DNA of 11,719 nt from JBAYHN01 sp041666125 (GTDB taxonomy: Bacteria; Patescibacteriota; Gracilibacteria; UBA1369; UM-FILTER-53-11), in assembly GCA_041666125.1 (NCBI GenBank), contig JBAYHN010000043.1, positions 1-11,719 of the forward strand. Reading direction: 5' to 3'. This document shows, in pieces, positions 6,559 through 11,719 of this stretch; position 1 is the stretch's first letter; each line of letters opens with the position of its first letter. Under the pieces are notes generated by a model. It saw nothing but the letters and a program-made list of their open reading frames with translations, was not told the DNA's origin and ran no database searches. The position numbers and the translations under genes were made by a program.

Positions 6559-7182
6559 ATGGAAATTAAACTTTATTCACAGGATGGAACCGAAAAGGAC
6601 GCAGTAAAAGTGTCCGAAAGAGTGTTTGGCGCAAAAACGAACAAAGCTCTTGTGCATAAAATTATGGTTATGCAATTAGGTAACCGCAGAGCTGCAATTG
6701 CCCACACAAAGACAAAGGGCGAAGTAAGCGGTGGCGGCAAGAAACCATACAGACAAAAAGGTACCGGTCGCGCCCGTCAAGGTTCGACTAGAAATCCTCA
6801 ATTTAGAGGAGGTGGTATTGCTTTTGGTCCACGCAACGTAAGAAATTTCGTAGTTCATGCTCCAAAAAAAGAACGCAGAAATGCACTATTTGGTGTTCTT
6901 TCCGATAAATTCAGAGAAGCTCATGTTTCCGCTCTTGAGAATTTCGCTTCAGACAAGGCAAAAACAAAGGACTTTGCTCAAATGCTAAAAAAACTTCCTT
7001 TCAAGAAGAGCGTTCTGTTTGTTCTTCCTGCTAAAAACGAAATGTTTGTACGAAGTTCAAAAAATATTCCAAAGATTAAATCTATCATGGTTAATTACCT
7101 CAATGTTGTTGACCTATTAAAATATAACGACATTGTGTTTTTAAAAGACTCTTTACCTAAAATTGAAGAAATATTTGTATGA
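6559..7182 (+). CDS. rplD: 50S ribosomal protein L4
   Basis: L4 binds 23S rRNA, and its long loop lines the peptide exit tunnel at the constriction. In E. coli it also represses the S10 operon by acting on the leader RNA. At 207 residues it is of normal length. The conserved extended loop, residues 55-92, reads EVSGGGKKPYRQKGTGRARQ and continues to RGGGIAFGP. The C-terminal globular part is present. The stop overlaps the rplW start by 4 bp (ATGA), which implies coupled translation. The ATG has no Shine-Dalgarno site (TAAACTTAT). Whether this L4 controls its own operon here is open; the leader before rplC would be the place to look. Confidence 0.97.
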   Translation: MEIKLYSQDGTEKDAVKVSERVFGAKTNKALVHKIMVMQLGNRRAAIAHTKTKGEVSGGGKKPYRQKGTGRARQGSTRNPQFRGGGIAFGPRNVRNFVVHAPKKERRNALFGVLSDKFREAHVSALENFASDKAKTKDFAQMLKKLPFKKSVLFVLPAKNEMFVRSSKNIPKIKSIMVNYLNVVDLLKYNDIVFLKDSLPKIEEIFV

Positions 7183-7478
7183 AAACATTTGACGTTCTAC
7201 TTAGACCAGTCGTTACAGAAAAAGCTACTTCCGGAGAAAAGGAAGGAAAATATCAATTTTTCGTTAGCAAGGATGCAACTAAAGTTGATATAAAGGATGC
7301 GTTCAATAAAGTTTATGGCGTCAAAGCTATAAAAGTAAATGTAATCAACACTGCCGGCAAAACAAAGATAGGTGCTGGTCGCCGGGAAGTACCAAAGAAA
7401 GCTGCATTAAAAAAAGTGGTAATCACAACAGCAAGCAAAAAAACACTTGATGTCCTAAAGCCTAAATTAAAGATTTAA
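7179..7478 (+). CDS. rplW: 50S ribosomal protein L23
   Basis: L23 lies at the outer rim of the exit tunnel and is the docking site for trigger factor and the signal recognition particle. It has 99 residues, the usual length. The family N-terminus LLRPVVTEKAT (residues 7-17), the YQFFVSKDATK strand and the VYGVKAIKVNVINTAGK segment are all recognisable. The start overlaps the rplD stop by 4 bp, and rplB begins 13 bp after its stop. Confidence 0.95.
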   Translation: MKTFDVLLRPVVTEKATSGEKEGKYQFFVSKDATKVDIKDAFNKVYGVKAIKVNVINTAGKTKIGAGRREVPKKAALKKVVITTASKKTLDVLKPKLKI

Positions 7479-7491
7479 ATTATACACTTGT

Positions 7492-8346
7492 ATGCCAATC
7501 AAAACGTATAAACCAACGACTCCGGGTCTACGCCAACGCGTTTCCCTCACATACGAAGAGATTACAAAATCTCGTCCAGAGAAACGTTTGTGCATAAGAC
7601 TAAAGGAGAATGCTGGCCGCAACAATCAGGGAAGACTAACTGTTCGTCATCGTGGCGGTGGTAATAAAGTTTTGTATCGCATTATTGACTTCAGACAGAC
7701 AGAGAAAATGAATATTCCGGGCAAAGTTACTGCGATTGAATATGATCCTTTCCGTCCATGTTTCATTATGCTCGTAACTTATGCTGATGGTGAAAAGAGA
7801 TATCACATTGCTCCAGACAAAGTAACTGTTGGCACAAGCATTATTACGAAAGAAAAGGCTAAGATTAAAGTTGGTAACAGACTTCAGTTACAGAATATTC
7901 CAGTTGGTTTCGAAATCCACAACGTTGAAATTAATGCAGGCAAAGGCGGACAAGTTGTAAGAAGTGCAGGTTCCGCAGCAAGACTTATTTCTCTTGAAGG
8001 CAAATACGCTCAAGTAGAAATGCCTTCGAAAGAAGTACGTTTTGTCCACAAGCATTGCTTCGCGACCATTGGCCGCGTAAGTAATCCTGATTATAATCTC
8101 GTATGTCTCGGTAAAGCCGGACGTGCAAGATGGCTTGGACTTCGTCCAGAGGTTCTCGGTAAAGCTATGAACCCGATTGACCATCCACACGGCGGAGGTG
8201 AAGGTTGTACTCAGATTGGTTTGAAACATCCAAAAACTCCATGGGGAGGAATTGCCCTTGGTCACAAGACTCGAACGAGAAATAAATGGACAAACAGGTT
8301 CATTATTAAAACTCGTAAGGGTAAGCAGCTTATTAAAACTGATTGA
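7492..8346 (+). CDS. rplB: 50S ribosomal protein L2
   Basis: L2 is a primary 23S rRNA-binding protein needed to join the subunits and for peptidyl-transferase activity. It has 284 residues, slightly more than the E. coli protein. The RNA-binding core shows TVRHRGGGNK (about residues 50-59) and YADGEKRYHIAP (98-109). Near the C-terminus are LGLRPEVLGKAMNP and DHPHGGGEG, with His231 equivalent to the functionally important His229 of E. coli L2. The basic C-terminal tail is intact. The ATG has no Shine-Dalgarno site (TACACTTGT). The stop is TGA, which shows that UGA is a stop codon in this genome and not glycine as in some CPR groups. Confidence 0.97.
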   Translation: MPIKTYKPTTPGLRQRVSLTYEEITKSRPEKRLCIRLKENAGRNNQGRLTVRHRGGGNKVLYRIIDFRQTEKMNIPGKVTAIEYDPFRPCFIMLVTYADGEKRYHIAPDKVTVGTSIITKEKAKIKVGNRLQLQNIPVGFEIHNVEINAGKGGQVVRSAGSAARLISLEGKYAQVEMPSKEVRFVHKHCFATIGRVSNPDYNLVCLGKAGRARWLGLRPEVLGKAMNPIDHPHGGGEGCTQIGLKHPKTPWGGIALGHKTRTRNKWTNRFIIKTRKGKQLIKTD

Positions 8347-8352
8347 TTAACA

Positions 8353-8367
8353 GGCCACTTGGCCACT
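8353..8367 (+). repeat. Short repeat between rplB and rpsS
   Basis: GGCCACT occurs twice with one base between (8353-8359 and 8361-8367). The same bases can form a small GGCC-ACTT-GGCC hairpin just before the rpsS start. Its function, if any, is unknown; it may keep the start region open or simply be chance. Confidence 0.3.
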
Positions 8368-8372
8368 CAACT

Positions 8373-8744
8373 ATGTCACACAGAAGTGCAAAAAAAGGTC
8401 CATTTATAGACGCAAAGCTAATGAAAAAAGTTGCGGCACTAAATGCTACTGGTCAGAAGAAAATACTTAAGACTTGGGCACGAAGCTGCCAAATACCTCC
8501 TGAATTCGTTGGTCATACATTCGGAGTTCACAATGGCAAGCAGCACACTCCGGTATATGTTACAGAAAACATGGTAGGACATAGACTTGGTGAATTCTCA
8601 CTTACACGTAAATTTAAAGCTCACGGTGGAAAACTCGCTAGAGAAGTTGGAGCCGGATCAGCAGAAGGAGGCGCAGCACCAGCTGCAGCAGCCGGAGCAC
8701 CGGGCGCAGCACCAGCCGCCGCAGCAAAACCAGCTGCTAAATAA
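8373..8744 (+). CDS. rpsS: 30S ribosomal protein S19 with Ala/Pro-rich tail
   Basis: S19 forms a complex with S13 in the 30S head near the A and P sites. The start ATG at 8373 gives MSHRSAKKGPF, the family N-terminus. A TTG at 8343 would overlap rplB and add ten unsupported residues. The conserved core runs to about residue 92, with FVGHTFGVHNGK and the GHRLGEFSLTRKFKAHGGK signature (residues 69-87). The total of 123 residues exceeds the usual 92 or so. The excess is a low-complexity C-terminal tail (93-123) built from Ala, Pro and Gly, ending KPAAK. A 14-nt direct repeat, GGCGCAGCACCAGC at 8670-8683 and 8703-8716, 33 nt apart and in frame, suggests the tail grew by duplication. rplV follows after 10 bp. 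Confidence 0.95.
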   Translation: MSHRSAKKGPFIDAKLMKKVAALNATGQKKILKTWARSCQIPPEFVGHTFGVHNGKQHTPVYVTENMVGHRLGEFSLTRKFKAHGGKLAREVGAGSAEGGAAPAAAAGAPGAAPAAAAKPAAK

Positions 8745-8754
8745 TTAAAAGCAT

Positions 8755-9207
8755 ATGAAAGCAATTAGACGCTATCTCAGAATCTCCTCAAAAAAAGTTA
8801 ACCTCGTTGCAGGCCTTGTAAGAGGAAAACCGGTGCAAGAAGCTATTGAATTCCTACAGTTCACTCCTAAAAAAAGCGCAGGACCACTGATGGAAACAAT
8901 TAAATCTGCATTGGCAAACGCAGAGCAAAACTTTAAGCAGAATAAGAAAGATTTATATGTAAGCAAGATCATTATAAATGAAGGAGCAACTCAAAAACGT
9001 TCAAGACCGGTTTCCAGAGGACGCTCTCACCCTATCTTAAAAAGAACTTCCCACATAAAAGTAGAACTTTCGGTATTGGCAGGTAAAGAAGATTCAAAAA
9101 AGAAGAAAGTAGTTGAAAAGCACACCGTAGAACCTGTAAAAGCAGTTGAAGCTCCTAAAGCTAAAGCAACTACAAAAGCAAAAGAACCTAAAACTTCTAA
9201 AAAATAA
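8755..9207 (+). CDS. rplV: 50S ribosomal protein L22 with Lys-rich tail
   Basis: L22 spans all 23S rRNA domains, and its beta hairpin lines the exit tunnel opposite L4, where macrolide-resistance changes arise. The core is clear: YLRISSKKVNLVAGLVRGK (residues 7-25), the INEGATQKRSRP segment, and the hairpin SRGRSHPILKRTSHIKVELS (about 87-106). The total of 150 residues exceeds the E. coli protein (110). The extra part, from about residue 107, is a highly charged tail of Lys, Ala, Glu and Thr ending KTSKK. No tunnel-hairpin deletion of the macrolide-resistance type is evident. The ATG follows TTAAAAGCAT, with no Shine-Dalgarno site. rpsC starts 17 bp after the stop. Confidence 0.95.
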   Translation: MKAIRRYLRISSKKVNLVAGLVRGKPVQEAIEFLQFTPKKSAGPLMETIKSALANAEQNFKQNKKDLYVSKIIINEGATQKRSRPVSRGRSHPILKRTSHIKVELSVLAGKEDSKKKKVVEKHTVEPVKAVEAPKAKATTKAKEPKTSKK

Positions 9208-9224
9208 TTTAAACACTCACGACA

Positions 9225-9854
9225 ATGGGTCAAAAAATTAATCCAATTGGGCTCAGAATAGGAATCAACAAGACATGGGATTCCAAATGGTATGCAGACA
9301 AAAGACATTTTGCAAAAATCTTGCATAATGAAATAGCTCTTCGAAAAGCCATCATGGAAAAGCTTAAAGAAGCTGGCGTTTCCAAGATCGAATTTCAGAA
9401 AACTGCAAATCAGGTTGTTCTGAATATTCACACTTCACGTCCTGGAATCGTAATTGGCAGCCAAGGTGCCTCTATCGATAACTTGAGAAAATATCTTGAA
9501 TCAAAGTTCCACGAGAAGTTTGCGATTAATATTAAAGAGATCAAGAAACCTTACCAAGATGCTGCAATTATTGCTGAATTGGTAGGCAAACAGGTAGAAA
9601 AGCGCATCCCTTACAGAAGAGCATGCAAAATGACAATCGAACGCTGCATGGAATCCGGAGCGAAAGGAGTTAAAATCAACATGGCAGGACGTTTGAATGG
9701 AGTTGAAATTGCAAGAACTGAATTCTTTGCCGCCGGCAAAATCCCCCTTCAAACTCTTCGTTCAGATATTGATTATGCCTACTTCCGAGCAATAACAACT
9801 TACGGAACAATCGGAGTAAAGGTTTGGGTTTATAAAGGAGAGTTATTCAATTAA
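9225..9854 (+). CDS. rpsC: 30S ribosomal protein S3
   Basis: S3 sits at the mRNA entry channel of the 30S subunit and contributes to its helicase activity. It has 209 residues, a normal short form. The N-terminus GQKINPIGLRIGI and the C-terminal domain (SGAKGVKINMAGRLNGVEIARTE, followed by TLRSDIDYAYFRAITTYGTIGVKVW) match the family. The KH domain lies around residues 40-110. Its GXXG loop reads GSQG (78-81), whereas E. coli S3 has GKKG, so the two basic loop residues are missing. The arginines in PYRRACKM, at the helicase-linked region, are kept. rplP starts 11 bp after the stop. Confidence 0.97.
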   Translation: MGQKINPIGLRIGINKTWDSKWYADKRHFAKILHNEIALRKAIMEKLKEAGVSKIEFQKTANQVVLNIHTSRPGIVIGSQGASIDNLRKYLESKFHEKFAINIKEIKKPYQDAAIIAELVGKQVEKRIPYRRACKMTIERCMESGAKGVKINMAGRLNGVEIARTEFFAAGKIPLQTLRSDIDYAYFRAITTYGTIGVKVWVYKGELFN

Positions 9855-9865
9855 TTAAATAAAAA

Positions 9866-10282
9866 ATGTTCACACCTACAAAGACCAAATTCAGAAAATG
9901 GCACAGACTAAGAGGAAGTCAGTATAAAGTTGCAACTTCCGGATCACGTCTTGCATTTGGAAACTTTGGACTTAAATCTGTTGATGGAGGAGAAATTACA
10001 TCACGTCAGCTAGAAGCAGCAAGAAAAACTGTTGCTCATGCATTAAAACGTGGAGGCAAGATCTGGATCAGAATATTCCCACACAAACCAATTACCAGAA
10101 AAGCAGCTGAGGTTCCTATGGGAGCCGGAAAAGGAACTGTTGAGTACTACTGCGCAGCTATAAAAAAAGGCCACATGCTTATAGAAATCGATGGTGTAAC
10201 CGAAGAACAGGCACGTGAGGCTCTAAGGCTTGCAGGTAGCAAACTCCCGGTAGTAACAAGATTTGTAACTTCAAAAATTTAA
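9866..10282 (+). CDS. rplP: 50S ribosomal protein L16
   Basis: L16 organises the A-site side of the peptidyl-transferase centre and is a late assembly protein. It has 138 residues, the normal length. Conserved blocks include ITSRQLEAARKT, KRGGKIWIRIFPHKPITRK and EEQAREALRLAGSKLPVVTRFV. The loop that reads RMGKGKG in E. coli, with Arg81 hydroxylated by YcfD, reads PMGAGKG here with Pro84 at the Arg position. From memory a proline here is common in CPR bacteria, so it is more a lineage marker than a defect. The N-terminal basic segment (RGSQYKVATSGSRLAFG) also departs from the common RGxxRG pattern. The ATG follows an A-run (ATAAAAA). Confidence 0.96.
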   Translation: MFTPTKTKFRKWHRLRGSQYKVATSGSRLAFGNFGLKSVDGGEITSRQLEAARKTVAHALKRGGKIWIRIFPHKPITRKAAEVPMGAGKGTVEYYCAAIKKGHMLIEIDGVTEEQAREALRLAGSKLPVVTRFVTSKI

Positions 10283-10291
10283 TTAAACTAT

Positions 10292-10522
10292 ATGTTCACA
10301 GTTGAAGAGATAAAAAAATTGTCAGAGAAAGATCTTCTCGAAGAGATAAGAAAATCAAAGTTCGAACTTCTCAAAACAAGACTAGGAATTTCTTCCAGGC
10401 AATCAAAGGAGACTTCCAAACTCAAGGAATTACGAAAGTATATTGCAAGAATTAAGACTTTCAAACGCATGCTTAAAATAGAGCAGGCTCCAGAAAATCC
10501 TAAAAGTGATGTAATAAAATAA
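10292..10522 (+). CDS. rpmC: 50S ribosomal protein L29
   Basis: L29 is a small two-helix protein next to L23 at the tunnel exit. It has 76 residues and the expected all-helical pattern, with the LRKYIARIKTFKR motif near residues 46-58 that marks the family. The C-terminal segment after it (QAPENPKSDVIK) is slightly longer than in many homologues. It starts 9 bp after rplP and ends 11 bp before rpsQ. L29 is present here although some reduced genomes lose small L proteins. Confidence 0.92.
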   Translation: MFTVEEIKKLSEKDLLEEIRKSKFELLKTRLGISSRQSKETSKLKELRKYIARIKTFKRMLKIEQAPENPKSDVIK

Positions 10523-10533
10523 CCTAAAATACT

Positions 10534-10770
10534 ATGAGAACCAAAAAAGGAACAGTTATCAGCTCAAAGATGAATAAGACTATAGTAGTAAGTGTTAACT
10601 CTCAAAGAGCTCATCCTAAATACAAGAAGTTGTTAACTACATCCAAGAAATTCTACGCAGATAGCCCGGAAAACAAGTTCAAAGAGGGTGACCAAGTAAC
10701 TATCTACGAAACACGCCCATTATCAAAGCTTAAGAGATGGACAGTAGTCCCCCCTCTGACCAAGCCCTAA
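10534..10770 (+). CDS. rpsQ: 30S ribosomal protein S17
   Basis: S17 is an early-binding OB-fold protein in the lower body of the 30S subunit. It has 78 residues. The family pattern is present: KKGTVISSKMNKTIVVSV (4-21), RAHPKYKKLL near 25-34, and the C-terminal signature ETRPLSKLKRWTVV. The last residues (PPLTKP) are coded by a C-rich stretch belonging to a GC-rich hairpin block, and the TAA stop lies in the loop of a small hairpin (10764-10775). The natural C-terminus may therefore have been replaced by inserted sequence. A gap of 54 bp to rplN follows, the largest gap inside this operon and the classic S10/spc boundary. Confidence 0.95.
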   Translation: MRTKKGTVISSKMNKTIVVSVNSQRAHPKYKKLLTTSKKFYADSPENKFKEGDQVTIYETRPLSKLKRWTVVPPLTKP

Positions 10771-10803
10771 GGGGCGGGTGCCAGTCCCCAAGCGGGGGCG
10801 GCC
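10749..10803 (+). repeat. GC-rich hairpin block at the rpsQ-rplN junction
   Basis: This very GC-rich block stands out from its AT-rich surroundings. It contains GCCC-TAAG-GGGC (10764-10775) and CCCC-AAGC-GGGG (10786-10797). A C-run (10749-10754) can alternatively pair with the G-run at 10794-10798. No T-run follows, so it is not a standard terminator. It resembles the rplC-leader hairpin: both have a C-run, a CCAAG turn and a CGGGGG arm. It may be a dispersed palindromic element or an mRNA-stability or pausing structure between the S10 and spc parts. Confidence 0.55.
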
Positions 10804-10824
10804 AAATAATTATCTAAAAAAACC

Positions 10825-11193
10825 ATGATTCAACAAGTTAGTAGGCTAGTAGTAGCAGACAATTCAGGCGCAAAGCTCGTGAAGTGCATAAAAGTTCTTG
10901 GTGGATCAAGAAGACGTTATGCAACAGTCGGCGACTTGATCGTTGTATCAATCAAAGAAGCTGCTCCTCGTGGCCAAGTTAAAAAGAAAGCAATCGAACG
11001 CGCTGTAATTGTTCGCGCCAGAAGAGAAATTCACCGCAAAGATGGAACACACATAAGATTTGATGACAATGCATGCGTAATAATTACAAAAGATGGCGAA
11101 CCAAAAGGTACACGTATATTTGGCCCAATCGCACGTGAATTGCGTGACAAGGGCTTCCAAAAAATTGTTTCTTTAGCTCCAGAAGTATTATGA
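10825..11193 (+). CDS. rplN: 50S ribosomal protein L14
   Basis: L14 forms part of the intersubunit bridges and is the docking site for the silencing factor RsfS. It has exactly 122 residues, the typical length. MIQQVSRLVVADNSGAK (1-17), the RRYATVGDLIVVSIKEA strand and the C-terminal RIFGPIARELRDKGFQKIVSLAPEVL pattern are all highly conserved. The ATG follows a run of A (CTAAAAAAACC) with no Shine-Dalgarno site. Its TGA stop overlaps the rplX ATG by 4 bp. I see no convincing promoter in the 54 bp before it, so it probably shares the rplC transcript. Confidence 0.97.
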   Translation: MIQQVSRLVVADNSGAKLVKCIKVLGGSRRRYATVGDLIVVSIKEAAPRGQVKKKAIERAVIVRARREIHRKDGTHIRFDDNACVIITKDGEPKGTRIFGPIARELRDKGFQKIVSLAPEVL

Positions 11194-11534
11194 AAATCCA
11201 CTTAGACGACAAAGTTATGGTGATAGCCGGAAAATACAAAGGTAAATCCGGAAAAGTGATGCGTACTTATCCAAAAGCTCACAGAGTGGTCGTGGAAAAA
11301 ATTAACCTAATAACACGCCACATCAAGAAGAAGCCTAATCAGCCTGGACAAAAAATTCATTACGAAGGCAAGATCGACGTTTCGAATGTTATTATCCTCT
11401 GCCCTCACTGTGAGAAACCAACACGCGTAAGCCACATCAGGTTAGACTCCGGCAAAAAACAACGCGTTTGCAAGAAATGTAATCAAAGTTTAGATAAAGT
11501 GGTTGAAACTAAAAAAACCACCAAGAAACGCTAA
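11190..11534 (+). CDS. rplX: 50S ribosomal protein L24 with Cys4 zinc-ribbon-like end
   Basis: L24 starts assembly of the 50S subunit and sits near the tunnel exit. The N-terminal KOW motif covers residues 6-24 (DDKVMVIAGKYKGKSGKVM), and the RVVVEKINLITRHIKK segment follows. It has 114 residues, including a C-terminal pair of CxxC motifs, CPHC at 71-74 and CKKC at 94-97, able to bind one zinc ion. Other bacterial L24 proteins have this Cys4 form while E. coli does not, so it suggests a zinc-dependent paralogue type rather than novelty. The tail is Lys/Thr-rich. It is translationally coupled to rplN by a 4-bp overlap, and rplE begins 10 bp after its stop. Confidence 0.95.
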   Translation: MKIHLDDKVMVIAGKYKGKSGKVMRTYPKAHRVVVEKINLITRHIKKKPNQPGQKIHYEGKIDVSNVIILCPHCEKPTRVSHIRLDSGKKQRVCKKCNQSLDKVVETKKTTKKR

Positions 11535-11544
11535 AAAATAATAT

Positions 11545-11719
11545 ATGAAATCTTTACAAGAAATCTACAAAGAGAAAATCGTCCCTCAGCTTATGAAGGA
11601 TATGGGCATAACAAACCCAATGGCAGTGCCAAAGCTCAAAGCTGTAAGCATTAACGTTGGCATTGGTAGCCACGTTGCTGCTGGCAAAGATCATGAAGAA
11701 ATAGTTAAAAATATCATTG
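11545..11719 (+). CDS. rplE: 50S ribosomal protein L5, 5' part only
   Basis: L5 binds 5S rRNA and contacts the P-site tRNA. Only the first 58 codons are present before the window ends. The start MKSLQEIYKEKIVPQLMKD, with VPKLKAVSINVGIG further on, is typical of the family. The ATG follows AAAAATAATAT without a Shine-Dalgarno site. Its place after rplX matches the spc operon, where rpsN or rpsZ and rpsH would be expected next. Confidence 0.92.
   Translation, partial: MKSLQEIYKEKIVPQLMKDMGITNPMAVPKLKAVSINVGIGSHVAAGKDHEEIVKNII

Noticed and set aside
8343..8372. TTG start extending S19 by ten residues
   Set aside because: It overlaps the end of rplB and the residues are not family-like; ATG at 8373 gives MSHRSAKKGPF.
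10771..10824. rpsQ-rplN gap as an intrinsic terminator or spc promoter
   Set aside because: The hairpins lack a following T-run, and no -35/-10 pair with acceptable spacing is visible before rplN.
719..11534. UGA read as glycine (code 25, Gracilibacteria and Absconditabacteria)
   Set aside because: UGA ends rplD, rplB and rplN at the expected family C-termini and none appears inside conserved glycine positions, so the standard code applies.

Overview
This is a bacterial ribosomal-protein and translation-factor locus in a moderately AT-rich genome that uses the standard code: UGA ends rplD, rplB and rplN. The protein sequences, such as the Val-Pro-Met stretch in L16 and a Cys4 L24, and the absence of Shine-Dalgarno sites suggest a Candidate Phyla Radiation (Patescibacteria) type genome. 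That placement is an inference without phylogeny. There are no tRNA, rRNA, CRISPR or insertion-sequence features.

Layout. A small unrecognised gene (127-579, minus) diverges from fusA across a short region holding two good, oppositely directed sigma70-type promoters. fusA (EF-G), tuf (EF-Tu) and rpsJ (S10) follow on the plus strand, with a second promoter candidate in front of tuf. A strong hairpin with a UUCG loop and T-tracts on both strands ends rpsJ. The same hairpin should end the convergent 377-residue unknown gene (4586-5719, minus). After a second divergent promoter region and a structured, GC-rich leader, a compact plus-strand operon runs rplC-rplD-rplW-rplB-rpsS-rplV-rpsC-rplP-rpmC-rpsQ, then rplN-rplX-rplE. 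The window cuts rplE.

How it works together. EF-G and EF-Tu drive elongation, and the rest builds the 30S head and large parts of the 50S, including the peptidyl-transferase surroundings and exit tunnel. The order is the classic str-S10-spc order with two breaks. No rpsL or rpsG lies directly before fusA, and rpsJ is cut off from rplC by a terminator plus a convergent gene of unknown function. S10 is therefore expressed with the elongation factors rather than with the other S10-operon proteins.

The most unusual points are: the split S10 operon and its unknown occupant; a composite hairpin leader before rplC; a second GC-rich hairpin block that contains the rpsQ stop codon; shared sequence words in the two divergent promoter regions; no Shine-Dalgarno site at any of 16 translation starts but a U just before AUG in 13 of them; and low-complexity C-terminal tails on S19, L22 and S10. 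I found no clear defence, mobile or otherwise wholly new multi-gene system.
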